From an uncultured Clostridium sp. (GTDB taxonomy: Bacteria > Bacillota > Clostridia > Clostridiales > Clostridiaceae): a stretch of DNA of 64,000 nt. Below the pieces are notes generated by a model that was not told the DNA's origin, ran no database searches, and worked only from the letters and a program-made list of their open reading frames with translations. The stretch is taken from contig NZ_CAJURG010000001.1 in assembly GCF_910588715.1 (NCBI RefSeq), forward strand, positions 62,001 through 126,000, in the 5' to 3' direction. A program made the position numbers and the translations under genes. Of the stretch, positions 18,266 to 26,820 are shown piece after piece (position 1 is the first letter of the stretch; each line of letters starts with the position of its first letter).

Positions 18266-18595
18266 ATGGAAGATAGAGTTGAGATTTCCTTGCTAATGGA
18301 TTATTATGGTCCATTGCTTACGGAAAAGCAAAAGAGTATCATGGAGCTATATTACAATGATGACTTATCCTTAGCTGAGATTGCTGAATTAAATAGCACT
18401 AGTAGGCAAGCAATTCATGACCTAATAAAAAGATGCTACAAACAATTTCTATCCTATGAAAGTAAATTAAATTTACTTGAAAAGTCTTTAGAAAAAGAAA
18501 AGAAAATTTCAGAATTCTTAAATCAAGTTAATGAAAAATATTCTTTGATGGCTGAAGACTATATAAATTATAAAGAAACTCTAGAAAATTTATAG
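18266..18595 (+). CDS. ylxM: YlxM-type helix-turn-helix protein (SRP operon)
   Basis: This 109-aa protein has a sigma-70 region-4-like helix-turn-helix (LTEKQKSIMELYYNDDLSLA, then EIAELNSTSRQAIHDL) and a C-terminal helix. It belongs to the UPF0122/YlxM family always found before ffh. In streptococci it modulates SRP assembly and GTPase activity. The ATG at 18266 has SD AAGGTGAT. A longer in-frame start at 18212 would overlap the -35 box and is rejected. It ends 16 bases before ffh. Confidence 0.94.
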   Translation: MEDRVEISLLMDYYGPLLTEKQKSIMELYYNDDLSLAEIAELNSTSRQAIHDLIKRCYKQFLSYESKLNLLEKSLEKEKKISEFLNQVNEKYSLMAEDYINYKETLENL

Positions 18596-18611
18596 GCATA
18601 GGAGGGTTAAC

Positions 18612-19961
18612 ATGGCTTTTGAAGGTTTAGCTGATAAGTTACAAGAAACGTTTAAGAAACTTAGAGGCAAAGGTAAATTAGGCGAAAAAGATATTAAAGA
18701 AGCCATGAGAGAAGTAAAGCTTGCGTTATTAGAAGCTGACGTTAACTTCAAGGTTGTAAAAACTTTTGTTAAAAATGTTAGTGAAAAATGTGTTGGTAGT
18801 GAAGTTTTAGAAAGCTTAACACCTGCTCAGCAAGTCATCAAGATAGTTAATGATGAACTTACAGATCTTATGGGAGGTAGTGAAAGTAAAATAGACTTCT
18901 CTGGTGTTGGGCCAACTGTTATTATGTTAGTTGGACTTCAAGGGGCAGGGAAAACCACAATGGCTGGTAAACTTGCACTACAATTAAGAAAAGATAAAAA
19001 TAAAAGACCTTTATTAGTTGCTTGTGATATATATAGACCAGCAGCAATTAAACAATTAGAGGTTGTAGGAAAGCAAATTGACATTCCAGTTTTCCAAATG
19101 GGTGATAAAATTAGCCCTGTACAAATTGCCAAAGAAGGTATAAAATACGGTAGGGAAAACGGAAATAATGTTGTAATTATAGATACAGCTGGTAGACTTC
19201 ATATAGATGAAGAGCTAATGACTGAACTTAAAGATGTAAAGGCTGAAGTTAATCCTTCAGAAATCTTACTTGTTGTTGACTCAATGACAGGACAAGATGC
19301 TGTAAATGTTGCAGAAACCTTTAATGAAGCACTTGATATCTCAGGCGTTATATTAACAAAACTTGATGGAGATACAAGAGGTGGAGCTGCTTTATCAATT
19401 AGGCATATGACTCAAAAGCCAATTAAATTTATTGGTGTTGGGGAAAAGATGAATGATTTTGAAGTATTCCATCCAGATAGAATGGCTAGTAGAATTTTAG
19501 GAATGGGTGATGTACTTTCATTAATCGAAAAGGCTCAAGAGGCAATTGATGAAAAAGAAGCTAAAGAGTTAGGTCAAAAGATGATGGAAAATGACTTTAC
19601 TTATGATGATTATTTAACAGCTATGGAGCAAATGAAAAAGTTAGGATCATTAAGTAAAATCATGGACATGATACCAGGAGTTCCTAAAGAGATGAAAGAA
19701 ATTGACTTTGATGCTGGTGAAAAACAATTAGCAAGAGTAAAAGCAATAATTTATTCAATGACTCCAAAGGAAAGAAAAAATCCAAAACTTATAGTAGGTT
19801 CGTCTTCAAGAAAGAAGAGAATAGCTAATGGTTCTGGTACATCATTACAAGAAGTTAACAAACTCATAAAAGGACATGAAATGATGAGAAAGCAAATGAG
19901 GCAAATGAAATCATTGACTAAAAAGTCCAAAAAAGGTTTATTTGGTAAATTACCTTTTTAA
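18612..19961 (+). CDS. ffh: Signal recognition particle protein Ffh
   Basis: This 449-aa protein is of normal Ffh length. The N domain is followed by the G domain, with GLQGAGKTTMAGKLA near residue 106, DIYRPAAIKQL, DTAGRLHID and TKLDGDTRGG. The methionine-rich M domain (about 325-449) binds SRP RNA and signal peptides and ends in a basic KKSKKGLFGKLPF tail. The SRP RNA gene is not in this window. SD AGGAGGGTT is strong. rpsP follows, giving the common ffh-rpsP-khpA-rimM-trmD-rplS order. Confidence 0.98.
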   Translation: MAFEGLADKLQETFKKLRGKGKLGEKDIKEAMREVKLALLEADVNFKVVKTFVKNVSEKCVGSEVLESLTPAQQVIKIVNDELTDLMGGSESKIDFSGVGPTVIMLVGLQGAGKTTMAGKLALQLRKDKNKRPLLVACDIYRPAAIKQLEVVGKQIDIPVFQMGDKISPVQIAKEGIKYGRENGNNVVIIDTAGRLHIDEELMTELKDVKAEVNPSEILLVVDSMTGQDAVNVAETFNEALDISGVILTKLDGDTRGGAALSIRHMTQKPIKFIGVGEKMNDFEVFHPDRMASRILGMGDVLSLIEKAQEAIDEKEAKELGQKMMENDFTYDDYLTAMEQMKKLGSLSKIMDMIPGVPKEMKEIDFDAGEKQLARVKAIIYSMTPKERKNPKLIVGSSSRKKRIANGSGTSLQEVNKLIKGHEMMRKQMRQMKSLTKKSKKGLFGKLPF

Positions 19962-20000
19962 AGAGTTTATATATATATTACTTTAAAGGAGGTGAAATTA

Positions 20001-20246
20001 ATGGCAGTAAAAATCAGATTAAGAAGAATGGGTGCTAAAAAAGCTCCTTTCTACAGAGTTGTTGTTGCTGATTCTAGATGCCCAAGAGATGGAAGATTCA
20101 TCGAAGAAATCGGGTACTACAATCCAATAACTGAACCAGCTGAAATCAAAATCGATGAAGAAAAAGCTACAAAATGGATAAAAAATGGTGCACAACCTAC
20201 AGATGTAGTTAAGAGACTATTCAACACAGTAGGACTTAACAAGTAA
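20001..20246 (+). CDS. rpsP: 30S ribosomal protein S16
   Basis: This 81-aa S16 begins MAVKIRLRRMGAKKAPFYR and contains the conserved GRFIEEIGYYNP. It assembles early into the small subunit body. ATG at 20001 follows SD AAAGGAGGTGA, while a start three codons upstream lies inside the SD and is rejected. Its last residues match typical S16 (KRLFNTVGLNK). The khpA leader follows within 5 bases. Confidence 0.97.
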   Translation: MAVKIRLRRMGAKKAPFYRVVVADSRCPRDGRFIEEIGYYNPITEPAEIKIDEEKATKWIKNGAQPTDVVKRLFNTVGLNK

Positions 20247-20251
20247 TTTTT

Positions 20252-20307
20252 AGGAGGTGAACTCTGCAAAATATATACAATTTAGTACATAGTATTTGCA
20301 GACTTTT
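20252..20307 (+). promoter_or_regulatory. SD separated from the khpA start by a hairpin
   Basis: A perfect SD (AGGAGGTGA, 20252-20260) is 47 bases before the khpA ATG (20308), and no SD lies nearer. An 8-bp perfect stem TCTGCAAA (20263-20270) / TTTGCAGA (20295-20302) fills the gap. When folded, about ten unpaired bases remain between GGAGG and ATG, the normal spacing. A CTG-initiated 15-codon reading frame at 20264 ends in TGA overlapping the ATG, an alternative coupling mechanism. Confidence 0.6.
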
Positions 20308-20538
20308 ATGAAAGATTTAGTTGAAATAATTGCTAAATCCTTAGTGGATAATCCAAATGAAGTTCATGTAAATGAAGTTCAAGGAGAGCAAGAATTAATT
20401 CTTGAATTAAAGGTTGCTCCTGAAGATATGGGTAAGGTAATAGGCAAACAAGGTAGAGTAGCAAAAGCTATTAGAACTGTTGTAAAAGCCGCAGCACTAA
20501 ACGAAAAACAAAAAGTAGTAGTTGAAATTATCGATTAA
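20308..20538 (+). CDS. khpA: KH-domain RNA-binding protein KhpA
   Basis: This 76-aa single KH domain has the GxxG loop in GKVIGKQGRVAKAIR. KhpA (formerly YlqC) pairs with KhpB/Jag to bind RNA. In streptococci and clostridia the pair affects cell size, division or toxin mRNA levels. ATG at 20308 gives the usual family start MKDLVEIIAKSLV. A TTG four codons upstream is the only other in-frame option, and neither has an adjacent SD. See the hairpin leader entry for how it may be translated. A strong terminator follows. Confidence 0.94.
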   Translation: MKDLVEIIAKSLVDNPNEVHVNEVQGEQELILELKVAPEDMGKVIGKQGRVAKAIRTVVKAAALNEKQKVVVEIID

Positions 20539-20568
20539 AGAGTTAGGATTTTCCTAACTCTTTTTTTA
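20537..20568 (+). terminator. Intrinsic terminator after khpA
   Basis: AGAGTTAGGA / TCCTAACTCT, a perfect 10-bp stem with a short loop, is followed by TTTTTTT. Confidence 0.9.
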
Positions 20569-20693
20569 TTTTAATTAAAACTTTAAAAATATTTTTTATA
20601 ATTCATATAATCAATAATTATTTTGCTAAAATATAAAAAGTTTGATATAAATAATATATGAAAAAATTAAACTAACATAAGAGGTGAATATAA

Positions 20694-21191
20694 GTGAGTA
20701 AAAATTTAAAAGTAGGTAAAATAGTAAATACTCATGGTTTAAAAGGTGAAGTTAAGGTTATTCCATTAACAGACAATATGAGAAGATTTGATGATTTAGA
20801 ATATGTTTTAATTGAAGGTAAAGAGGTTAATATAGAAAAGTGTAAATATCAAAAAGATAGAATAATAGTTAAGCTTGAAGGCATAGATAAAATAGAAGAT
20901 GCAGAAAGGCTTAAAGAAAAGTTTATGGAAGTAGAAAGAGAAAATGCAGTTAAACTTGAGGAAGATTGTTACTTTTTAGCTGATTTAAGAGAGTGCATAG
21001 TATTTGATACAAATGGAAAAGAATTAGGTAAGATATATGATGTTATACAAACTAAAAACAATGATGTATATTGGATAAGAAAACCTAAAGAATTATTAAT
21101 ACCGGTTCTTAAAAGTATAGTATTAGATATTAATATAGATGAAAGAAAAATTACAGTAAGACCAGTAGGAGAATGGATGGATGAAGATTAG
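20694..21191 (+). CDS. rimM: Ribosome maturation factor RimM
   Basis: This 165-aa protein starts at GTG with SD AGAGGTGAATA. The N-terminal RimM domain starts KVGKIVNTHGLKGEVKV, followed by a PRC-barrel with DVYWIRKPKELLIPVL. It helps fold the 30S head near S19. Its last 11 bases overlap the trmD start, so the two are translationally coupled, as in most bacteria. It is separated from khpA by a terminator, so a promoter must lie in 20570-20690, where I cannot single one out. Confidence 0.96.
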   Translation: MSKNLKVGKIVNTHGLKGEVKVIPLTDNMRRFDDLEYVLIEGKEVNIEKCKYQKDRIIVKLEGIDKIEDAERLKEKFMEVERENAVKLEEDCYFLADLRECIVFDTNGKELGKIYDVIQTKNNDVYWIRKPKELLIPVLKSIVLDINIDERKITVRPVGEWMDED

Positions 21192-21894
21192 TATTCTAAC
21201 TCTATTTCCTGAGATGTTTGATATTTTTAATCATAGTATTATAGGAAAAGCTAAAGAAAAAGAATTAATATCAATTGATACCTTAAATATAAGAGATTAT
21301 ACATTAAATAAACATAAAAAAGTAGATGATTATCCTTATGGTGGTGGAGCTGGAATGGTTATGGCAGCTCAACCAGTAGTTGATTGTATAAGAGCTTGTA
21401 AGGAAAGTAATAATGGAAAGGTAATTTTTTTAGGACCAAAAGGTAAAACTTTTAATCAAGAGTTAGCAACAAAGTTATCAAAGGAAGAAAACTTAATTTT
21501 TCTTTGTGGTCATTATGAAGGAATAGATGAAAGAGCTTTTAAGGAAGTTGATATGGAAATTTCATTAGGAGATTTTGTATTAACAGGAGGAGAAATGGCT
21601 GCTATTCCAGTCATTGATTCTATTTTAAGATTAGTACCAGGAGTTTTAAATAAATCTGAAAGTCATGAAGATGAATCATTTTCAGAAGGATTACTAGAGT
21701 ATCCACAATACACAAGACCAGAAGTATTTGAGGGGGAGGCTGTACCATCAGTTTTATTATCAGGGCATCATGAAAACATAAGAAAATGGAGAAGGCTACA
21801 GTCTTTACATATAACAAGAGAAAGAAGACCCGATTTATACAATAATATAATACTTACAAAAGAGGATAAAAAATTATTAAATAGCAAAAAATAA
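21181..21894 (+). CDS. trmD: tRNA (guanine37-N1)-methyltransferase TrmD
   Basis: This 237-aa SPOUT methyltransferase has the knotted SAM-binding motifs CGHYEGIDERAF and GDFVLTGGEMAA, plus GGGAGMVM in the N-terminal region. It makes m1G37 in tRNAs reading CNN codons and so prevents frameshifting. It overlaps rimM by 11 bases. rplS follows but is served by a separate promoter that overlaps the trmD stop region. Confidence 0.97.
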   Translation: MKISILTLFPEMFDIFNHSIIGKAKEKELISIDTLNIRDYTLNKHKKVDDYPYGGGAGMVMAAQPVVDCIRACKESNNGKVIFLGPKGKTFNQELATKLSKEENLIFLCGHYEGIDERAFKEVDMEISLGDFVLTGGEMAAIPVIDSILRLVPGVLNKSESHEDESFSEGLLEYPQYTRPEVFEGEAVPSVLLSGHHENIRKWRRLQSLHITRERRPDLYNNIILTKEDKKLLNSKK

Positions 21895-21898
21895 TAGC

Positions 21899-21927
21899 TT
21901 GAAATGTAAAAAAACTTATGTTACAAT
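21899..21927 (+). promoter_or_regulatory. Promoter for rplS
   Basis: TTGAAA (21899-21904), a 17-base spacer and TACAAT (21922-21927) place the transcript start near 21934, at the beginning of the GC-richer leader. Confidence 0.65.
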
Positions 21928-21929
21928 AA

Positions 21930-21998
21930 CTCCTGTGCTAGTACGGGCGTTCCGCTGTCAAAGTATTTGTTAAGAGCGTCAATTATCAATTTAGGAGG
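21930..21998 (+). ncRNA. Probable ribosomal protein L19 leader
   Basis: A GC-rich island, GTACGGGCGTTCCGCTGTC, stands out in AT-rich sequence between the rplS promoter and its SD. It can form CGG/CCG-centred hairpins. Firmicutes have a described autoregulatory L19 leader RNA in exactly this place. I match it by position and by the GGGCGTTCCGC core as I remember it, so the assignment should be tested with a covariance model. Confidence 0.6.
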
Positions 21999-22007
21999 GA
22001 ATGCACG

Positions 22008-22358
22008 ATGAACGAAATATTAAGAGCTATAGAAGCAGAACAAATGAGAAATGACTTACCAAACTTCAATGTTGGGGATAACGTTAAATTACACGTTAAA
22101 GTTAAAGAAGGTAACAGAGAAAGAATACAAATGTTCGAAGGAACTGTTATTAAGAGACAAAACGGTGGTTTAAGAGAAACTTTCACAGTAAGAAGAATTG
22201 CTTACGGTGTTGGAGTTGAAAGAACTTTCCCAGTTAACTCACCAATCATCGAAAAGATGGAAGTTACAAGAAGAGGTAAAGTAAGAAGAGCTAAGTTATT
22301 CTACTTAAGAGATAGAGTAGGTAAGGCTGCTAAAGTTAAGGAATTATTAACTAGATAA
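22008..22358 (+). CDS. rplS: 50S ribosomal protein L19
   Basis: This 116-aa L19 has the conserved FNVGDNVKLHVKVKEG and RVEKTF-like VGVERTFPVNSPIIEK segments and the basic C-terminus RRGKVRRAKLFYLR. It sits at the 30S-50S interface. SD TTAGGAGGGAA is strong and codon use is that of a ribosomal gene (AAC and TTC enriched). It is probably feedback-regulated by the leader upstream. Confidence 0.98.
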   Translation: MNEILRAIEAEQMRNDLPNFNVGDNVKLHVKVKEGNRERIQMFEGTVIKRQNGGLRETFTVRRIAYGVGVERTFPVNSPIIEKMEVTRRGKVRRAKLFYLRDRVGKAAKVKELLTR

Positions 22359-22378
22359 TTTAAAGTTAATAAAGATAT

Positions 22379-22407
22379 TAAGGGACTTAGTATTAAGTCC
22401 CTTTTTG
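22379..22407 (+). terminator. Intrinsic terminator after rplS
   Basis: AAGGGACTTA / TAAGTCCCTT with a short loop is followed by TTTGTTTG. Confidence 0.85.
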
Positions 22408-22543
22408 TTTGCAATAATATAAGTAAGATTCTAAATTTTAATTTGGATAATAGAAATTATGACTAAGAATTTGGAAAAAGTTGTTCAATATAAAAAGTAA
22501 TACTTAATTATAAATAATACATATTAAAAGGGAGGAATAATTA

Positions 22544-23497
22544 ATGGCTACTATAAATTGGTTCCCGGGGCATATGAAAAAAACAAAAAGGGAAATACAA
22601 GATAATTTAAAGCTTGTTGATGCAGTAATAGAAATTAGAGATGCTAGAATTCCAAGGAGTTCTGCAAATCCTGATATAGATAAACTTTGTGCAGGAAAGC
22701 CAAGATTAATTTTATTAAATAAAAGTGACTTAACAGAAGCTAAGGTAACTAAGGAGTGGATAAATGAACTATCTAGTGATTCTGTTAAGGTTTTGGAAGT
22801 TAATTGTTTAAAGGGGCAAGGCTTACAACAAATAAAACCAGCACTTTTAGAACTTCTAAAAGAAAAACATGAAAGAGCTAAAGCTAAGGGTTTAGTTAAG
22901 TTTATGATGAGAGTAATGGTAGTAGGTGTTCCAAACTGTGGTAAATCTACATTTATAAATAAAATGGCAAGAAATAATATTGCTAAAACTGGAGACAGAG
23001 CTGGGGTTACAAAAAGTAAGCAATGGATAAAAACAGCTTTTGATATGGAAATGTTAGATACACCAGGAGTTTTATGGCCTAAATTTGAAGATGAAAGAAC
23101 TGCTTTAAATTTAGCTTTCGCAGGTTCTATTAAAGATGAAATAATGGATATAGAAGAATTAGCATATAAGCTTGTTGAAAGACTTCAAGAATATTATCCA
23201 GAGAGATTAATAGAGAGATTTGGAATTGAAGAAATACAAGAAAATCCATTAGATAATTTAGATGCTATTGCAAGAAAAAGAGGATGTATAATGGCACGTA
23301 ATGAAATTAATTATAATAGAATTGCTGTTATGCTTATTGATGAATTTAGAGGCGGAAAGCTTGGTAAAATTTCTTTAGAGCGTCCAGATGATGTTTTTGA
23401 GGAAGAAGAAGTTGTTGCTAAGGAAGAAACTGAAAAAGAAAGAAAAAGAAGAATAAGAAAAGAAAAGAGAAACGAAAAGAAAAAGGAAAAAAGATAA
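22544..23497 (+). CDS. rbgA: Ribosome biogenesis GTPase RbgA (YlqF)
   Basis: This 317-aa circularly permuted GTPase has its G4 motif NKSD (residues 59-62) before G1 GVPNCGKST (128-136) and G3 DTPG. The N-terminal start NWFPGHMKK is typical of YlqF. The C-terminus beyond ~285 is a Lys/Arg/Glu-rich tail. RbgA is needed for late assembly of the 50S subunit around L16. The stop codon overlaps the rnhB start by one base, matching the common rplS-rbgA-rnhB cluster. Confidence 0.96.
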   Translation: MATINWFPGHMKKTKREIQDNLKLVDAVIEIRDARIPRSSANPDIDKLCAGKPRLILLNKSDLTEAKVTKEWINELSSDSVKVLEVNCLKGQGLQQIKPALLELLKEKHERAKAKGLVKFMMRVMVVGVPNCGKSTFINKMARNNIAKTGDRAGVTKSKQWIKTAFDMEMLDTPGVLWPKFEDERTALNLAFAGSIKDEIMDIEELAYKLVERLQEYYPERLIERFGIEEIQENPLDNLDAIARKRGCIMARNEINYNRIAVMLIDEFRGGKLGKISLERPDDVFEEEEVVAKEETEKERKRRIRKEKRNEKKKEKR

Positions 23498-24315
23498 TGG
23501 ATATATTAACTACAGATATTAGCACTTTAAGTTTTAAAGCTGTTAAGGAAATGGTAGATAAAATAAAAGTTAATGAAATATATAAGTCTAAAGAGTTAAT
23601 TTATATTATAAATGTATTAAAAAATGATAAAAGAAAAAATATCAATAGTTTAGGTGATAAGCTTAAAAAATCAAAAGAAAAAATAGAAAATGAAATTAAA
23701 AGAGTTAGAAATATGTATAACTTTGATAAATCATTTGTGGGTTATAATATTATTGCAGGGGTAGATGAAGTTGGTAGAGGTCCTTTAGCTGGTCCTATAG
23801 TTTCCTGTGCAGTAGTTTTAGATTTAAATGTTATAGATGAAGATTTAATTTTATGGATTAACGATTCTAAAAAATTAAATGAAGGAAAAAGAGAAGAATT
23901 AGCATCAATAATAAAAGAAAAAGCATTATCATATTATATAGCTTCTCGTAGTTCTTATGAAATAGATGCAAGAGGAATAGGAGTTTGTAATAATGAAGTT
24001 TTTTTAGAAGCTTGTAATAACTTAAAGGTAAAACCAGATTTAGTATTATCTGATGGATATACAGTTAAGGGTATACAAATTCCAAATAAATCTGTAATTA
24101 AAGGTGATACAAAGTCAGCTTGTATTGCAGCTGCTTCTATAGTAGCTAAAGTTTATAGAGATAATTTAATGAAAGAGTATGCAAAAAAGTATCCTAATTA
24201 TGCTTTTGAAGAAAACGTTGGATATGGAACTACAAAACATATAGAGGGCATAAAAAATTATGGCACTACCAAAATACATAGAATGTCTTTTTTAACTAAT
24301 ATATTATCTAAGTAA
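23497..24315 (+). CDS. rnhB: Ribonuclease HII
   Basis: This 272-aa protein has the RNase HII active-site motif GVDEVGRGPLAGP (Asp-Glu pair near residues 91-92) and later conserved DSKKLN, KGDTKSACIAAASIVAKVYRD and GYGTTKH. It removes RNA and single ribonucleotides from DNA. About 85 residues precede the catalytic domain, a longer N-terminus than in enterobacteria but similar to Bacillus. It is translationally coupled to rbgA through the ATAATGG overlap. Confidence 0.96.
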   Translation: MDILTTDISTLSFKAVKEMVDKIKVNEIYKSKELIYIINVLKNDKRKNINSLGDKLKKSKEKIENEIKRVRNMYNFDKSFVGYNIIAGVDEVGRGPLAGPIVSCAVVLDLNVIDEDLILWINDSKKLNEGKREELASIIKEKALSYYIASRSSYEIDARGIGVCNNEVFLEACNNLKVKPDLVLSDGYTVKGIQIPNKSVIKGDTKSACIAAASIVAKVYRDNLMKEYAKKYPNYAFEENVGYGTTKHIEGIKNYGTTKIHRMSFLTNILSK

Positions 24316-24402
24316 CTATTTTAAAATTATTATTTTAAGTATAGATTGATAAAAAATTATATATTTTTACAGATAGATTTTGCTTTTAAATAATAAAATT
24401 AA

Positions 24403-24774
24403 TTAATAGGTTCTAAATGAATCTTTTATATGATTTACTTTAAAATTATTATTTAATTTATTAAAGTTAACTTCAATAACATCATATCGAACATTGTAGT
24501 TATTGTATTTTTCATATAGTAAATACATTTCAGATAATTTAATAATTTGTTTTTGTTTATAGTAGGTAACAGCTTCAATTGGATTTCCAAAGGAGTTTGT
24601 ATACCTACTTTTTACTTCGCAGAAAATTATAATATCATTTTTTATAGATATAATATCTATTTCACCATATCTATTTCTATAATTCATGTCTAATATTTTA
24701 TATCCATTATTAATGAGAAAATCACGGGCTATGCTTTCACCATATTTTCCAATTGCCTTATTGTAGTTTTTCAT
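24403..24774 (-). CDS. yraN: YraN/UPF0102 endonuclease-like protein
   Basis: This 123-aa protein has the Holliday-junction-resolvase-like nuclease core GEIDIISIKNDIIIFCEVKSR, with the Glu-Asp...Glu-Val-Lys catalytic pattern of the PD-(D/E)XK fold. The N-terminus KYGESIARDFLINNGYKIL is typical of UPF0102. Its activity is not established in Firmicutes, and the fold implies DNA cleavage. The SD (AAAGAGGTG on the minus strand) is good. It commonly lies beside rnhB and comM, here in opposite orientation to both. Confidence 0.9.
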   Translation of the reverse strand: MKNYNKAIGKYGESIARDFLINNGYKILDMNYRNRYGEIDIISIKNDIIIFCEVKSRYTNSFGNPIEAVTYYKQKQIIKLSEMYLLYEKYNNYNVRYDVIEVNFNKLNNNFKVNHIKDSFRTY

Positions 24775-24941
24775 ATTTTCACCTCTTTATATAAGTTTTA
24801 GAATATATTTAATAATAGACTTTGATGGAAAGTTTTATTCAATATTTAAATGATATAATTTACTAATAATAAAATTTTAGTTAAATATTTATATTTATTA
24901 AAAATTAAATAATTAATAAAATATTTTAAAAGGTGATTAAT

Positions 24942-25190
24942 ATGGATTTAGGAAAGTTTAATAATTTAAGTGAATTGATAGATTCAATTAATTTGGGTTT
25001 AGATATAGAATTTTATCTTTTTGAAATTAGATATAATATATCTCCTGGAGATGATGAATATTTTATTTGTGAATGTCCTAATGGGAATGCAGTATATTAT
25101 AAAAATGGATTAGATATGGTTAATAACTATAAAATAAATGATAAATTATTAAAAGATTTATGGAGTGATATTGGATTATATTCAATGTAA
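24942..25190 (+). CDS. Small conserved-looking protein of unknown function
   Basis: This 82-aa protein is not one I recognise. It is acidic, with FYLFEIRYNISPGDDEYFIC and CECPNGNAVYYKNG suggesting a small beta-rich fold. There is no signal peptide or membrane segment. ATG at 24942 follows SD AAAGGTGATT and is chosen over a GTG three codons upstream inside that SD. It is divergent from yraN and upstream of comM. Codon use matches the neighbourhood. Confidence 0.65.
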   Translation: MDLGKFNNLSELIDSINLGLDIEFYLFEIRYNISPGDDEYFICECPNGNAVYYKNGLDMVNNYKINDKLLKDLWSDIGLYSM

Positions 25191-25282
25191 TTTATTGAAA
25201 AAATTAAGATTACTTGTATTAATAATAAAGATAATGTCAAGAATCAACACTATAATAAAAATGAAAAAAAGGGGTTGATTTA

Positions 25283-26806
25283 TTGGCTATAAATATAATT
25301 AGTGCTACCCATAGAGGATTAGATGGAGTACTTATAAATGTTGAAGTTGATATAACTAAAGGGGTTCCAAGCTTTTCGATTGTTGGCCTTCCAGATACAT
25401 CTATTAAAGAATCTAAAGAAAGAGTAAGGCTTGCAATAGTAAATAGTGGATATGAGTTTCCTTTAGGGAGAATTACTATAAACTTAGCTCCTGCTGACGT
25501 GAAAAAAATAGGAAGTCTTTTAGATTTACCAATAGCTCTTGGGATATTAATGGCATCAAGGCAAATTGAAAGAAAGCCACTAGATAACTATATAATTTTT
25601 GGAGAACTTTCATTAAATGGTGAGTTAAAAGGAGTTAAGGGAGCAGTACCAATTATTTTTGAAGGTGATAACAATAAAAAGCAAAACTTTATTTTCCCTC
25701 TTGAAAACTTAAAAGAAATGAGAAATTTTGTTTTAGGAAACTTCTTTCCATTTAAAACTTTAAATCAAGTAATATCATATATACAAAATGAAGATTTACT
25801 TCCTTATAAAGGAGAAAAGAAAATAAAAGATAAAGAGATTTTTATTAATAAATTTGAAGATATAATGGGACAATACACATCGAAAAAAGCTATGGAAATT
25901 GTAGCTGCTGGAAATCATAATATAATGCTATTTGGTTCTCCTGGCTCTGGAAAAACAATGCTTGCAAAAGCCTTGCCTTCAATATTACCACCTATGACGA
26001 TAGAAGAACAACAAGAAGTTGCAAAAATATATAGCATATCAGGACTATTAAGGGATGGATATAATATTTCAAGACCTTTTAGATCTCCACATAATACTAT
26101 AACTAAAAGTGCATTAATTGGTGGAGGAAAAGATGTAAAAGCTGGCGAAATAACTTTAGCTCATAATGGAATTTTATTTCTAGATGAAATATTAGAGTTT
26201 AAAAGGGAATTACTAGAACTTTTGAGGCAACCTTTAGAAGATAAGGTTATAAATATTTCAAGACTAAAGGAAAGTTATACATTGCCAAGCAACTTTATAT
26301 TAGTAGGAACTTTTAATCCGTGTCCTTGTGGGAAAATGCTTGATTATGATTCAGGATCAACTTGTACATGTACTGAATTAGAAAAAAAGAGATATATAAA
26401 TAGAATGTCTAGAGCGCTTTTAGATAGAATTGATATATTAAATTTTGTTCCAAGAATAAAAATAACTGAAATTGCAGGAGAAAAAGATAAAATTAATTCT
26501 GACAATATGCGACATGATGTGATTTTAGCAAGAGAAATTCAAAAAGAGAGATTTAAGGGAACAAAATACAGATATAATTCTGAAATTATAGGTAAAGATG
26601 TTTTAAATTTATGTAGTATTAATAAAAATGCTAAAAAGGTTTTAGATGAATATTATCGTAGATATGATATAACTCTTAGAGGCTATACTAAGATAATAAA
26701 AGTAGCTAGAACTATAGCAGATTTAGATTGTAGCAGTGAAATTATGGATTATCATATTATTGAAGCAGTAGGATTTAGAAAAAATGTTTTTGGAGAAATA
26801 ATATAA
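25283..26806 (+). CDS. comM: YifB/ComM-type Mg chelatase-like AAA+ ATPase
   Basis: This 507-aa protein starts at TTG behind SD AAAGGGG. The N-terminal ChlI-like domain begins INIISATHRGLDGVLINVEV with FSIVGLPDTSIKES. The AAA+ core has Walker A GSPGSGKTML near residue 219 and Walker B LFLDEILEF. A C-terminal Mg-chelatase-like helical domain contains the Cys motif FNPCPCGK. In naturally transformable bacteria ComM is a helicase that extends heteroduplex joints. dprA follows 14 bases downstream, supporting a role in DNA uptake or recombination. Confidence 0.92.
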   Translation: MAINIISATHRGLDGVLINVEVDITKGVPSFSIVGLPDTSIKESKERVRLAIVNSGYEFPLGRITINLAPADVKKIGSLLDLPIALGILMASRQIERKPLDNYIIFGELSLNGELKGVKGAVPIIFEGDNNKKQNFIFPLENLKEMRNFVLGNFFPFKTLNQVISYIQNEDLLPYKGEKKIKDKEIFINKFEDIMGQYTSKKAMEIVAAGNHNIMLFGSPGSGKTMLAKALPSILPPMTIEEQQEVAKIYSISGLLRDGYNISRPFRSPHNTITKSALIGGGKDVKAGEITLAHNGILFLDEILEFKRELLELLRQPLEDKVINISRLKESYTLPSNFILVGTFNPCPCGKMLDYDSGSTCTCTELEKKRYINRMSRALLDRIDILNFVPRIKITEIAGEKDKINSDNMRHDVILAREIQKERFKGTKYRYNSEIIGKDVLNLCSINKNAKKVLDEYYRRYDITLRGYTKIIKVARTIADLDCSSEIMDYHIIEAVGFRKNVFGEII

Positions 26807-26820
26807 GGAGAGTTTGAAAT

